A stretch of 64,000 nucleotides of DNA from Psychroflexus lacisalsi. Its GTDB lineage: Bacteria > Bacteroidota > Bacteroidia > Flavobacteriales > Flavobacteriaceae. The DNA lies in assembly GCF_020164495.1 (NCBI RefSeq), contig NZ_JAIQYZ010000004.1, positions 119,458 through 183,457 on the forward strand. Direction: 5' to 3'. The notes under the pieces were generated by a model, which was given only the letters and a program-made list of their open reading frames with translations, made no database searches and was not told the DNA's origin. The position numbers were made by a program, and so were the translations under genes. Of the stretch, positions 43,001-51,934 are shown in pieces. Position 1 is the stretch's first letter. Each line of letters starts with the position of its first letter.

Positions 43001-43885
43001 GTAGCGATTTTAGACTTTACTACTTTAGGAGAAAATTTATTTAAAGGTCAGGCAAGTGTAGAAAATGGAAAATTTGATTTTGAATTTGTTCTACCTAAAG
43101 ATACTCGTCTTCCTGTGGATTTTGGGAGGGTGAGTTTCTATTCGTCGAGCCTCTCAGGCTTCGAAGAATATAGTGGTTTTAACACATCAATACTTGTTGG
43201 TGGTCTAAATGAAGATGCGCCCGAAGATAATGAAGGCCCGCTCATAAATCTATACATGAATGATGAGAATTTTGTGAGCGGTGGGATCACAGACAACCAG
43301 CCTTATATTTTAGCTTTACTCGAAGACGAAAACGGAATCAATACTGCTGGAGGTATAGGTCATGATATTATAGCAATACTGGACGGTGATGAGGCTAATC
43401 CGATTATTTTAAATGAATACTACGAAGCCAACAAAGATGATTTTAGAAGAGGTGAAGTATTTTACAGACTTAGAGATCTCGAAGAAGGTGAACATACATT
43501 AAGCATTAAAGCATGGGATGTTTATAATAATTCGCAAACACAGGATATCAGTTTTATTGTTGCCGGTGATGATGAACTCAAAATAACCAGAGTTCTTAAT
43601 TATCCCAACCCGTTCATTGATTACACCGAGTTTTGGTTTAATCATAACCGTCCTTTTGAACCTTTGGAAGTTATGATTCAGGTGTTTACGGTCTCCGGTA
43701 AATTGGTTTGGACCAAAAATCAAATTGCCAACACAAATGGGTTTTTATTTAGAGAAATGAGTTGGGATGGAAGGGATGATTTTGGAAATAAAATTGGAAA
43801 AGGTGTTTATGTATACAAGCTTACTGTAAAATCTACGTTAACTAACCAAAAAGCCGAGAAATATGAAAAGCTCGTCATTTTATAA
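40064..43885 (+). CDS. porU: T9SS sortase PorU
   Basis: The 1273-residue protein is the C25 (gingipain-family) sortase of the type IX secretion system. It cleaves the C-terminal signal of secreted proteins and attaches them at the surface. Evidence is the signal peptide (ILLLLIFIFIYVISPAQVG), the C25 domain with catalytic His in NYFGHGGEDG (H780) and catalytic Cys in VTVTCEF (C814), and the end EMSWDGRDDFGNKIGKGVY-Y, a flagellar-hook-like C-terminal domain. It is followed by porV after 31 bases. The T9SS proteins at 22.7 and 27.9 kb are likely substrates. Confidence 0.93.
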   Translation: MRILLLLIFIFIYVISPAQVGKVNINWGNDNNIAKKNTSEIDFNQLDISYFNYYPNEAFLEYTYFIDANSNSLSLTNIITEAVSEDIQEDIKNIPNQVEYSFSRVAGTQGQKALLRLNPFFFNNNRIEKIISFDVVSDQNSQASFKPSSNSNKNTTAITNSIFASGEIKKFYVEETGIHRLDFAFLRTLGINASSIPTSNLKIFGHGGGMLPLVNQDNQYYDPPELSIQVFDGGDGTFDSGDYALFYATNTEGWSEENETNLNLYTDRSYYYLSVDSGGGKRMLVLNQPAGNPSTTINEFDDYQFFEVDETSLSLVGRRWFGDRFDIETERTYEFSFPNLVQNQPVQLDVRVGAISPLRSSFDISVNGNLVNNILILETAANLPSRGNSRQFQVPLNSDEIAVTMTYNKNGNPGATGFLDFVSVEARRELIANEEQFQFKNNDVATLSGIGEYVIQNASEITQIWEITDPINPAFVSNQDQTSVFSFKSTLGSEREFQAITSSFLQPQVELGNTSVTNQNIKGTILRNRQGQFQDLDYLIITQSSFLSAANRLAQYRRDNDGLVVKTLAVEDIYEEFNSGKQDIGAIRNLVKYIYDNAEESRIEFLGIIGDASVDYKNRLQGNTNIVPTFQSLGSFSTTVSSFMSDDFYTMMDPDEGDISRGGLMDLAVGRILADSPQRANEMVDKIISSEQKESYAQWRNNFVLISDDANTASDFRNQERLDELGDEISEQKPTVNVKKIHSDAFQQITSAGGDRYPDVNNAISDAIELGASVVNYFGHGGEDGLAQERIVTQTNVQSWRNPDRYTCFVTVTCEFTKFDNPLRMTGGELTFWNENGGASSLVTTTRAITVTAGVNFNQAFAPFLFDFVNNDETIAQSVARAKQELSGNGKRIVFFIGDPVMRLPLPKSRIELTTINETPISQFSDTLQALGKYKFEGQIVDSNNQSLQDFNGNLSVTIFDKIIDRKTLGNDGTRINGGVAILDFTTLGENLFKGQASVENGKFDFEFVLPKDTRLPVDFGRVSFYSSSLSGFEEYSGFNTSILVGGLNEDAPEDNEGPLINLYMNDENFVSGGITDNQPYILALLEDENGINTAGGIGHDIIAILDGDEANPIILNEYYEANKDDFRRGEVFYRLRDLEEGEHTLSIKAWDVYNNSQTQDISFIVAGDDELKITRVLNYPNPFIDYTEFWFNHNRPFEPLEVMIQVFTVSGKLVWTKNQIANTNGFLFREMSWDGRDDFGNKIGKGVYVYKLTVKSTLTNQKAEKYEKLVIL

Positions 43886-43916
43886 ATTACATATATTTGC
43901 TAATTCAAATTTGAAT

Positions 43917-45086
43917 ATGAAACCATACCTATTAATTCTTCTACTTAGTTTACTGTGTTCTAAAAATTCGTTCTCTCAGGACAATCGTCGTGTTATTACC
44001 ACAGGTATCCCTTTCTTATTGATAGCTGCAGACGCAAGATCTTCAGGTTTGGGAGATCAGGGCGTAGCTACGAGAGTAGATGCCTTTTCTCAACAATGGA
44101 ATCCGGCTAAGTATGCTTTTTCTAAAACTAAATCTGGAATAGGTTTATCATATACTCCTTATTTAAGAGAACTTGTAAACGATATTAATATAGGTAACCT
44201 TGCTTATTTCAACAGAATTGATGAACGAAGTGCTTTTGCTGCTAGCATCCGTTATTTTGCACTTGGTGAAGTAGAGCTTAGATCAACAGCTCAGCAGGTG
44301 CCAAGAATTGCCAGTCCAAATGAATTTGCTATCGATTTGAGTTATTCCCTGCGTTTAAGCGAGGTATTTTCAATGGCTGTCACAGGACGGTATATTAATT
44401 CTAACCTGAGAATTCCTACCGGTATTGCAGATGCTTCCGCAGCAAGTAGTTTTGGTGCAGATATTTCTATGTTTTACAGAAGTGAAGAGAAATTTTATAA
44501 AGATTTTAATGGTCGCTGGAGAGGTGGATTATCTATAAGCAACATAGGGCCTAAAATAAAATATGATGACGTAGGGCAGGAAAACTTCTTGCCTACCAAC
44601 TTTAGAGCCGGAGCAGGTTTTGACTTTATTTTAGATGCTTCCAACACCATAGGTGTGCATTTAGAAGTCAATAAATTATTAGTTCCAACACCACCAGCAT
44701 TTGATACAGATGGTAGTGGAAACTTAACTCCAGAGGGACAGCAGGCGTTTTTAGACTATACAAGAGAAAATGAATTTGGTGCGATTTTCTCCTCTTGGGG
44801 AGATGCTCCAGATGGTATTTCTGAAGAACTCAAAGAGATTACCTGGGCTCTTGGTGCAGAATACTGGTTCGAGGACAGCTTTGCATTGAGGTTAGGGTAC
44901 TTTAATGAGTCTCAGGATAAAGGATTTAGGAAGTTTGTCACTATGGGAGCAGGGTTTAAATATTCCACCATAAATATTGATGCTTCCTATTTGTTTTCAA
45001 CTTCAACGGTTCAAAATCCTTTAGAAGGAACTTTGAGGTTTGGCGTAACCTTTAATATTGGTGATAAAGCTTATATTGAATATTAA
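43917..45086 (+). CDS. porV: T9SS outer-membrane protein PorV (LptO)
   Basis: A FadL-like outer-membrane beta barrel of 389 residues. I chose the ATG at 43917, which gives a proper signal peptide (MKPYLLILLLSLLCSKNSFS), instead of the upstream frame start at 43863, which overlaps porU. The mature start ITTGIPFLLIAADARSSGLG and QWNPAKYAFS are typical. PorV binds cargo in the outer membrane and hands it to PorU. The gene is 31 bases after porU, and both genes form an operon ended by the terminator at 45116. Confidence 0.93.
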   Translation: MKPYLLILLLSLLCSKNSFSQDNRRVITTGIPFLLIAADARSSGLGDQGVATRVDAFSQQWNPAKYAFSKTKSGIGLSYTPYLRELVNDINIGNLAYFNRIDERSAFAASIRYFALGEVELRSTAQQVPRIASPNEFAIDLSYSLRLSEVFSMAVTGRYINSNLRIPTGIADASAASSFGADISMFYRSEEKFYKDFNGRWRGGLSISNIGPKIKYDDVGQENFLPTNFRAGAGFDFILDASNTIGVHLEVNKLLVPTPPAFDTDGSGNLTPEGQQAFLDYTRENEFGAIFSSWGDAPDGISEELKEITWALGAEYWFEDSFALRLGYFNESQDKGFRKFVTMGAGFKYSTINIDASYLFSTSTVQNPLEGTLRFGVTFNIGDKAYIEY

Positions 45087-45115
45087 CTCTATATTTGTGA
45101 TAAATCTCAAAGAAA

Positions 45116-45141
45116 GTATCAATTTTATTGATGCTTTTTTT
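45116..45141 (+). terminator. Terminator of porU-porV
   Basis: GTATCAA pairs with TTGATGC (one G-T pair) around TTTTA, followed by seven T. Confidence 0.75.
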
Positions 45142-45161
45142 GGCTCTAAGAAAATCAGTTC

Positions 45162-45644
45162 ATGATACAAAAGCAGATAAACACTACAATAGAAATTTAT
45201 GATTCTGTAACAGAGCTTCCAGATGACATTCAAAAATTAATGAAAAGGGCCGTGGATGCCAGAGAGTCTGCTTACGCTCCTTATTCAAAATTTATGGTAG
45301 GGGCCGCGATTATTTTAGATAATGGAGAAGTTGTGAAAGGAAGTAATCAAGAGAATGCATCATATCCCTCTGGCTTGTGTGCAGAACGTACCGCTATTTA
45401 TGCAGCGGGAGCAAATTATCCAAACCAGAAAATTAAGGCTATGGCAATAACCGCAACATCAGTAAAACATGATGTGCTGGAGCCAATAGCTCCATGTGGC
45501 GCATGTCGACAAGCGATAGCAGAATATGAGCAAAAACAAGATGAACCTATTGAGATTTACTTCACAGGTACAAAAGGTAAAGTTATTCATGTCAAGGCTT
45601 TACTGGATATTTTACCATTGGCTTTCGATAATAAATTTCTTTAG
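45162..45644 (+). CDS. cdd: Cytidine deaminase
   Basis: A 160-residue zinc enzyme of pyrimidine salvage: it turns cytidine and deoxycytidine into uridine and deoxyuridine. The zinc ligands and catalytic Glu are in GLCAERTAIYAAG (C, E) and PCGACRQ (two C). The start RESAYAPYSKFMVGAAII is the family's substrate-binding region. It is a single gene between two terminator/promoter regions. Confidence 0.92.
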   Translation: MIQKQINTTIEIYDSVTELPDDIQKLMKRAVDARESAYAPYSKFMVGAAIILDNGEVVKGSNQENASYPSGLCAERTAIYAAGANYPNQKIKAMAITATSVKHDVLEPIAPCGACRQAIAEYEQKQDEPIEIYFTGTKGKVIHVKALLDILPLAFDNKFL

Positions 45645-45664
45645 AGTTAATACTCACTAAAGTA

Positions 45665-45695
45665 TTTTCAATTCCTACATAAAGTATTACTTTTG
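45665..45695 (+). promoter_or_regulatory. Promoter of the pyruvate dehydrogenase operon
   Basis: TACTTTTG at 45688-45695 fits TANNTTTG, with TTTT at 45665-45668 in the -33 place. The start codon of pdhA lies 43 bases further on. Confidence 0.4.
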
Positions 45696-45738
45696 TAATT
45701 CTATTTTTATAAAGAAGAGCAATAAAATTAAGCTGTAC

Positions 45739-46737
45739 ATGAAAAAAATAACGAAAAAAACCTATTTGAAGTGGTATGAAGATATGCTGTTTTGGAGAAA
45801 GTTTGAGGATAAGTTGGCTCAAGTATATATTCAACAAAAAGTAAGGGGTTTCCTTCATTTGTATAATGGACAAGAGGCGATTTTAGCAGGAGCTTTGCAT
45901 GTGATGGATTTGGAAAAAGATAAGATGATTACTGCTTATAGAAATCACGTACAGCCTATAGGAATGGGTGTAGACCCTAAGCGAGTAATGGCTGAACTTT
46001 ACGGAAAAAAGACGGGGACGTCCCAAGGTCTAGGTGGTTCGATGCATATTTTTTCAAAAGAACATAGGTTTTTTGGAGGCCATGGTATTGTTGGGGGACA
46101 GATTCCTCTAGGTGCAGGTTTAGCATTTGCAGATAAATATTTCAATAACAACGCGGTGACCTTATGTTTTTTAGGTGATGGTGCTGCAAGACAAGGTTCA
46201 CTCCATGAAACTTTAAACATGGCAGTAAATTGGAACTTACCAGTTGTGTTCTGTGTGGAAAATAATGGGTATGCCATGGGGACTTCTGTAAAAAGAACCT
46301 CCAGTCACGAAGACATTTGGAGACTTGGCCTTGGTTATGAAATGCCTTGTGGTCCTGTTGATGCTATGAATCCTACCAAAGTTGCGGAGGCATTAGACGA
46401 AGCTATTACTAGAGCAAGAGCAGGTAAGGGCCCTACGTTTTTAGATCTTAAAACTTACAGATATAGAGGACACTCTATGAGTGACGCGCAAAAATATAGA
46501 ACCAAAGATGAGGTTGAAGAATATCAAAAAATAGATCCAATTTCTCAGGTTAAGAAAATATTGCTAGATAAAAAATACGCTACAGAAGACGATATCAAGA
46601 AAATTGATAAGAGCATTAAAGAAAAAGTCGCCGAGTGCGAAAAGTTTGCTGATGAGTCAGATTTTCCAGATAAAAACGTCATGTATGACGTTGTGTATGA
46701 ACAAGAAGATTATCCTTTCATTCCCCACAAATTATAA
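45739..46737 (+). CDS. pdhA: Pyruvate dehydrogenase E1 component, alpha subunit
   Basis: The 332-residue subunit binds thiamine diphosphate and decarboxylates pyruvate. It has GQEAILAGALHVMD, GGSMHIFSKEHRFFGGHGIV and the ThDP motif GDGAARQGSLHETLNMAVNW with VENN, plus the phosphorylation-loop region RYRGHSMSDAQKYRTKDEVE. The E1 beta subunit is not encoded in the window, so it must be elsewhere. The E2 gene follows after 4 bases; together they channel pyruvate to acetyl-CoA. Confidence 0.92.
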   Translation: MKKITKKTYLKWYEDMLFWRKFEDKLAQVYIQQKVRGFLHLYNGQEAILAGALHVMDLEKDKMITAYRNHVQPIGMGVDPKRVMAELYGKKTGTSQGLGGSMHIFSKEHRFFGGHGIVGGQIPLGAGLAFADKYFNNNAVTLCFLGDGAARQGSLHETLNMAVNWNLPVVFCVENNGYAMGTSVKRTSSHEDIWRLGLGYEMPCGPVDAMNPTKVAEALDEAITRARAGKGPTFLDLKTYRYRGHSMSDAQKYRTKDEVEEYQKIDPISQVKKILLDKKYATEDDIKKIDKSIKEKVAECEKFADESDFPDKNVMYDVVYEQEDYPFIPHKL

Positions 46738-46741
46738 ATAG

Positions 46742-48508
46742 ATGGCTGAAGTAGTAAATATGCCAAGATTGAGCGATACCATGGAAGAAGGTGTCGTTGC
46801 AAAATGGTTAAAGCAAAAAGGAGACAAGGTAGAAGAAGGTGATATTTTAGCTGAAATTGAGACTGATAAAGCTACCATGGAATTTGAATCATTCCACGAT
46901 GGTGTTTTATTACACATAGGTGTAGAAGAAGGTGAAGGTGCTCCTGTAGATACACTTCTAGCTATTATTGGTGAAGAAGGTGAGGATATTGAAGATTTAA
47001 TCAAAGGAGCTAAAGATAATAATACTTCTAAAGAAAGTGAAGATGAGAAGTCTGAATCTAAAGATGATAAAAAGTCTAAGGAAGAGGATGGAAAAGTCGA
47101 AGGCGAGTCTGATGGAGAAAAATCTGATGAAGACGCAGAAAGTGGAGATGGAATTCCTGATGATGTTGAGGTAGTTACTATGCCGCGTTTGAGCGATACT
47201 ATGGAAGAAGGAACCGTAGCGACTTGGTTAAAATCTGTTGGTGATGATGTAGAGGAAGGTGAAATTCTAGCTGAAATCGAAACTGATAAAGCGACAATGG
47301 AATTTGAGTCTTTCTATTCTGGAAAGTTGCTTTACATAGGTATCGACGAAGGCGATTCTGCTCCAGTAGATGATGTATTAGCAATTATTGGACCTGAAGG
47401 AACAGATGTAGATAAAGTATTAGCATCTTTAAAGTCAGGAGGTAAGTCTTCTTCAAAAGATTCAGAGAAAAAATCAAAAGAGAAATCTTCAAAAGACGAT
47501 AAGTCTGAAGAAACTAAATCTCAAGACTCTGCAAATGAATCAAGCACTCAAGACCTTTCTGGCGATGAAGATGCAGATAATACTGACGCAGATGGAAGAA
47601 TACTAGCCTCTCCATTGGCTAAGAAAATTGCTGAAGATAAAGGCATAGATTTAAGAAAAGTAAGTGGATCTGGAGATAATGGTCGCATCGTCAAAAAAGA
47701 CGTTGAAGATTACAAGCCATCTGAAAAACCTGCTGAAGAGAAAACTGCTGAAACTAAAAAAGAGCAGCCTAAGAAGGAAGAGGCAGCTCCTCAGCCTGTA
47801 GCAGAAATTTATACGCCGGCTGGTGAAGAATCATTTGAAGATGTTAAGAACTCTCAAATGAGAAAAACTATCGCTAAGCGTTTACTGGAATCCAAAAATT
47901 CTGCTCCTCACTACTACCTCAATATTGAAGTAGATATGGAGAATGCAATGGCATCAAGATCTCACATCAATGAAATGCCAGACGTAAAGGTTTCTTTTAA
48001 CGATCTAGTGATCAAAGCCTCTGCAATGGCACTAAGAAAGCATCCGCAAGTCAATTCATCTTGGGATGGTGATGCAACTAAAATTGCAAAACATATCCAT
48101 GTAGGCGTAGCTGTTGCAGTGGATGAAGGTCTGTTGGTTCCAGTTCTGGAGTTTGCAGATCAGCAAAGCTTAACTCAAATAGGTAGTAATGTAAAGAATT
48201 TGGCTGGCAAAGCTAAAAACAAAAAACTACAGCCTAACGAAATGGAAGGAAGCACATTTACAGTATCTAATCTTGGAATGTTCGGAATTACTGAATTCAC
48301 AAGTATCATCAATCAACCAAATTCCGCAATACTTTCTGTAGGAACTATAGTTGAAAAGCCTGTGGTCAAAAACGGTGAAATTGTTGTAGGTCATACAATG
48401 ACACTTACTTTAGCTTGTGATCATAGAACTGTAGATGGAGCAACTGGAGCTAAGTTTTTACAGACCTTGAAAACTTATTTGGAAAATCCAGTGACTATGC
48501 TTGCATAA
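46742..48508 (+). CDS. pdhC: Pyruvate dehydrogenase E2, dihydrolipoamide acetyltransferase
   Basis: The 588-residue E2 has two lipoyl domains (lipoylated lysines in ETDKATMEFES, K43 and its second copy about 140 residues later), joined by very long, acidic Lys/Ser/Glu-rich linkers. A peripheral-subunit-binding domain follows (ILASPLAKKIAEDKGIDLRK), and then the acetyltransferase domain with the catalytic DHRTVDGATG near the end. It forms the core of the complex and transfers the acetyl group to CoA. It is the second gene of the pdhA operon, ended by the terminator at 48531. Confidence 0.93.
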   Translation: MAEVVNMPRLSDTMEEGVVAKWLKQKGDKVEEGDILAEIETDKATMEFESFHDGVLLHIGVEEGEGAPVDTLLAIIGEEGEDIEDLIKGAKDNNTSKESEDEKSESKDDKKSKEEDGKVEGESDGEKSDEDAESGDGIPDDVEVVTMPRLSDTMEEGTVATWLKSVGDDVEEGEILAEIETDKATMEFESFYSGKLLYIGIDEGDSAPVDDVLAIIGPEGTDVDKVLASLKSGGKSSSKDSEKKSKEKSSKDDKSEETKSQDSANESSTQDLSGDEDADNTDADGRILASPLAKKIAEDKGIDLRKVSGSGDNGRIVKKDVEDYKPSEKPAEEKTAETKKEQPKKEEAAPQPVAEIYTPAGEESFEDVKNSQMRKTIAKRLLESKNSAPHYYLNIEVDMENAMASRSHINEMPDVKVSFNDLVIKASAMALRKHPQVNSSWDGDATKIAKHIHVGVAVAVDEGLLVPVLEFADQQSLTQIGSNVKNLAGKAKNKKLQPNEMEGSTFTVSNLGMFGITEFTSIINQPNSAILSVGTIVEKPVVKNGEIVVGHTMTLTLACDHRTVDGATGAKFLQTLKTYLENPVTMLA

Positions 48509-48530
48509 ACTCACTTACAATAAATAAATC

Positions 48531-48576
48531 AACTGCCTTTTTAGACTATTAAGATGTCTGTAAAGGCAGTTTTTTA
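48531..48576 (+). terminator. Terminator of pdhA-pdhC
   Basis: AACTGCCTTT pairs with AAAGGCAGTT around a 21-base loop and is followed by five T. Confidence 0.75.
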
Positions 48577-48588
48577 TATATTCACTTT

Positions 48589-49557
48589 ATGAAAAAAATT
48601 ATTTTAACCCTTTGTATAGGTTCACTTTTAGCCCTCTCCTGTAAGAATTCACCTCAAGGAGAAAAAAAAGAAATATCCAACACATCAGAAAAGACACAAT
48701 TTGATTATTCTGCAACCTCTGCTTTAAAATATTTATCTTCAGATGAATTAAGTGGACGCGATACTGGTTCAGAAGGAATTGAAAAAGCTGCACTTTACAT
48801 TGAAAATGCATTCAAAAATTTTAATGTCAATCCTTATTTTGAAACCTATAGAGATTCTTTTGACCTTAAAGGTGTTGATGGTTATAATGTGGTAGGAGTT
48901 ATTAAATCAAAAGAACAATCTGACCTGAAACCACTTGTTATTGGTGCTCACTTCGATCACATAGGACATATCGAAGCGATAGACCAAGATAGCATAGCGA
49001 ATGGAGCCAATGATAATGCTTCTGGGACAGTTGCTGTTTTGGAACTGGCCAAATTTTTAGCAGATAAGGAATTAAAGAGAGATGTCATATTTGCTCTGTT
49101 TTCTGCTGAGGAAAAAGGTTTAGTAGGATCAAAACATTTGGCGAACAAAATGAAAGATATGGAGGTTGAGCCTTACGTAGTATTTAATATTGAGATGCTT
49201 GGTGTTCAAATGGAAGGTAAAGATTACCGCGCTTACATTACAGGTTATGAAATGTCAAACCTTGCTGAGGTCTTTAATGAATTTTATAATAGTGAAGAGC
49301 AATTTTTAGGATTTTTACCTGAAGCTGCTCAGTATGGACTTTTTAAAAGAAGTGATAATTATCCATTTTTTGAGGTCTTTGGCGTGCCTTCTCATACCAT
49401 TTGTACATTCGATTTCACAAACTATGAATACTACCATCATGTCAACGATGAATTTGAGGAACTAGATGTCGAAGCTTACCTTAACTTAATTGATGACTTA
49501 AAGCCTGGTGTTTTACAACTTATTAATTCAACTGAAACTACAGTAAATCTTAACTAA
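48589..49557 (+). CDS. M28 family zinc aminopeptidase, lipoprotein
   Basis: The start MKKIILTLCIGSLLALSCKN is a lipoprotein signal (lipobox LALSC). The mature 300 residues form an M28 peptidase with two-zinc ligands in GAHFDHIG, NGANDNASGT, SAEEKGL and YYHHVND, and the catalytic Glu in AEE. It likely trims peptides while attached to a membrane facing the periplasm. The stop overlaps the start of the next gene by one base (TAATG), so the short-chain dehydrogenase behind it is coupled. Confidence 0.88.
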   Translation: MKKIILTLCIGSLLALSCKNSPQGEKKEISNTSEKTQFDYSATSALKYLSSDELSGRDTGSEGIEKAALYIENAFKNFNVNPYFETYRDSFDLKGVDGYNVVGVIKSKEQSDLKPLVIGAHFDHIGHIEAIDQDSIANGANDNASGTVAVLELAKFLADKELKRDVIFALFSAEEKGLVGSKHLANKMKDMEVEPYVVFNIEMLGVQMEGKDYRAYITGYEMSNLAEVFNEFYNSEEQFLGFLPEAAQYGLFKRSDNYPFFEVFGVPSHTICTFDFTNYEYYHHVNDEFEELDVEAYLNLIDDLKPGVLQLINSTETTVNLN

Positions 49558-50240
49558 TGTCAAAAACTATTGTTATCACTGGTACAAGTCGAGGTATCGG
49601 ATTTGAGCTGGTAAAACTTTTTGCGTCTGAAGGACATACAGTTTTCGCATTGTCAAGAAATGACAAGCCAGTGAAGAGTTTAAACTTAGATAATGTATAT
49701 ACTTTTTCCTGTGACTTAAATAATTCTTCTGATGTTGCTGAGGTCACTGAAAATATTAAATCGAAAGTAAAATCTGTTGATGTTCTTATCAACAACGCTG
49801 GTCAATTTTTGAAGCAAGAATTTAAGGACACAAACATGCAGGATGTAAAGAGCGTTTATGAAACTAATGTATTTGCGGTCTTTGATTTGACACACAAGCT
49901 GATGCCATTGATGAAGGAATCAACACATGTAGTTACCATCAGTAGCATGGGTGGAGTGCAGGGCAGCATGAAATTTCCAGGTTTAGCAGCTTATAGTTCA
50001 AGTAAAGCAGCTGTAATTACATTAACTGAATTACTTGCTGAAGAATATAAAGAAAATGGACCTTCTTTTAATGTTTTGGCACTCGGCGCCGTACAAACCG
50101 AAATGCTTGAAGAAGCTTTTCCAGGTTTGGAAGCACCCAATTCAGCTTTGGAAATGGCTCAATATATCAAGGATTTTTCTGTCAACGGGCAGAAATTTTA
50201 TAATGGTAAGCTATTGCAGGTCTCCAGTTCAACTCCATAA
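49557..50240 (+). CDS. Short-chain dehydrogenase/reductase
   Basis: The 227-residue protein has the SDR cofactor motif TGTSRGIG near the start, INNAGQ, and the catalytic Ser and YSSSKAA (Tyr/Lys) in the usual order, so it is a complete oxidoreductase using NAD(P). The substrate is unknown. It overlaps the preceding peptidase by one base and is followed by a SprT-like gene after 6 bases. Confidence 0.88.
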   Translation: MSKTIVITGTSRGIGFELVKLFASEGHTVFALSRNDKPVKSLNLDNVYTFSCDLNNSSDVAEVTENIKSKVKSVDVLINNAGQFLKQEFKDTNMQDVKSVYETNVFAVFDLTHKLMPLMKESTHVVTISSMGGVQGSMKFPGLAAYSSSKAAVITLTELLAEEYKENGPSFNVLALGAVQTEMLEEAFPGLEAPNSALEMAQYIKDFSVNGQKFYNGKLLQVSSSTP

Positions 50241-50246
50241 ATCTTA

Positions 50247-50843
50247 ATGAAAGACACTCTTCATAAATATTTGCCCGAGCGTGCGGTTATTCCTATCATG
50301 GGAATGATCAAAGCTTATCAAGTTCAACTGAAGATTGTAAACCAAAGACAAAGCAAACATGGAGATTATAGGTTGAAACCAGATGGTTTCCATCAAATAA
50401 CGGTTAATTCTAATTTAAATAAATATAGATTTTTATTGACAACTGTTCATGAAGTGGCGCACTTATTGGCTTTTAAGACATACGGGTTTTCAATTCTTCC
50501 TCATGGTGCAGAATGGAAACATACTTTTCAAAAACTGATGTTGCCTTTCTTGAATCCAGAAATATTTCCGAACGATTTGCTGCCAGAGCTGGCCAGACAT
50601 TTTAAAAATCCAACGGCAAGCAGTGATACGGATGCAATATTATCGGTCGCTTTAAAGCATTACGATGGACCTAATGAGAAAAACTTTATATTTGAAATTC
50701 CCTTTGGTAGTATTTTTCAGATCCCAAATGGTAGAAAATTCAAGAAAGGGAGACGAATTCGTAAAAGGTACGAGTGTCAGGAAGTAAGTTCTGGAAAAAT
50801 CTACGTTTTTCAACCTAATGCAGAGGTTGATCTTTTAAAATAA
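50247..50843 (+). CDS. SprT-like zinc metalloprotease domain protein
   Basis: The 198-residue protein has the metalloprotease motif HEVAH with a further histidine in PHGAEWKHTF, the SprT-like pattern. In eukaryotes such enzymes remove DNA-protein crosslinks; the bacterial role is not settled. It lies 6 bases after the SDR gene and 5 before a guanylyltransferase gene, so it belongs to a four-gene run. Confidence 0.85.
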   Translation: MKDTLHKYLPERAVIPIMGMIKAYQVQLKIVNQRQSKHGDYRLKPDGFHQITVNSNLNKYRFLLTTVHEVAHLLAFKTYGFSILPHGAEWKHTFQKLMLPFLNPEIFPNDLLPELARHFKNPTASSDTDAILSVALKHYDGPNEKNFIFEIPFGSIFQIPNGRKFKKGRRIRKRYECQEVSSGKIYVFQPNAEVDLLK

Positions 50844-50848
50844 ATGAT

Positions 50849-51931
50849 ATGAACAAGAAGGATAATTATGCTGTGATTATGGCAGGGGGAGTTGGCTCAA
50901 GGTTTTGGCCTGTCAGTAAAACTTCCTATCCTAAGCAGTTTCATGATATGCTGGGGACAGGGAAATCTCTGCTTCAGCAAACCTTTCTAAGACTCAGTAA
51001 AATAGTTCCTTCTACTCAAATTCTGATTTTAACAAATTCAGAATACGTTGATTTAGTCAATAAACAATTACCCGAAATTGATATGGATCAAGTCATCGCT
51101 GAACCTGCTATGCGAAACACAGCTCCTTGTATTTTGCTTTCGGCATTAAAAATTTATAAGGAAAATCCTAAGGCCAGAATGATTGTCGCCCCAAGCGATC
51201 ACTGGATTGAAGATGAAGAGGCCTTTACAAAAGATGTGAACCAAGCATTTGAAGCCTGTTCCAGCGAAGATTTGTTAATGACTCTGGGAGTCAAACCTAC
51301 ATTCCCAAATACAGGTTATGGTTACATCAAATTTAAAAATGAAGATTCTGCGAACGTGAAAATGGTTGAAACTTTTACAGAAAAACCAGACTATCCCACG
51401 GCAAAATCTTTTCTAAAATCAGGTAATTATTTATGGAATGCTGGAATTTTTATCTGGAAATCCTCCTACATCATAGACCAATACCAGGCTTATTTACCAG
51501 AGATGTTTTCAATCTTTGAAAAATCTTTGTTTAAATTAAACACTAAGGCTGAACATTCATTCCTAGAAGAATATTATTCAGGCTTTGAAAACATATCTAT
51601 CGATTATGGTATATTGGAAAAGGCTACAAATGTGGGTGTCATCGAGGCTTCCTTTGATTGGAGTGATCTTGGAACCTGGGGCTCTTTGCATAATCAACTT
51701 CCCAAAGACGAAAATGAAAATGTAAGTATCAATGCTCAATCAATTTTTATAGAGACCACGAACACTATTTTAAGGACTTCGAAAGATAAAGTTACAGTTG
51801 TTAAAGGGCTGGATAATTATATAATAGTAGAAAATGAAGATTCACTTGTAATACTTCCAAAACAAGATGAACAAGAAATAAAAACAATACGTAACTTGGT
51901 GATGGATAAATTTGGTAAACATTACGGCTAA
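50849..51931 (+). CDS. manC: Mannose-1-phosphate guanylyltransferase
   Basis: The 360-residue nucleotidyltransferase makes GDP-mannose from mannose-1-phosphate and GTP. It has the signature AVIMAGGVGSRFWPVSKTSYPKQ (shown in part), the EPAMRNTAP loop, GYGYIKF, VETFTEKP and WNAGIFIW. It lacks the extra isomerase domain of the bifunctional form. The product feeds polysaccharide and glycoprotein synthesis. A DUF389 gene follows after 3 bases. Confidence 0.9.
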   Translation: MNKKDNYAVIMAGGVGSRFWPVSKTSYPKQFHDMLGTGKSLLQQTFLRLSKIVPSTQILILTNSEYVDLVNKQLPEIDMDQVIAEPAMRNTAPCILLSALKIYKENPKARMIVAPSDHWIEDEEAFTKDVNQAFEACSSEDLLMTLGVKPTFPNTGYGYIKFKNEDSANVKMVETFTEKPDYPTAKSFLKSGNYLWNAGIFIWKSSYIIDQYQAYLPEMFSIFEKSLFKLNTKAEHSFLEEYYSGFENISIDYGILEKATNVGVIEASFDWSDLGTWGSLHNQLPKDENENVSINAQSIFIETTNTILRTSKDKVTVVKGLDNYIIVENEDSLVILPKQDEQEIKTIRNLVMDKFGKHYG

Positions 51932-51934
51932 CAG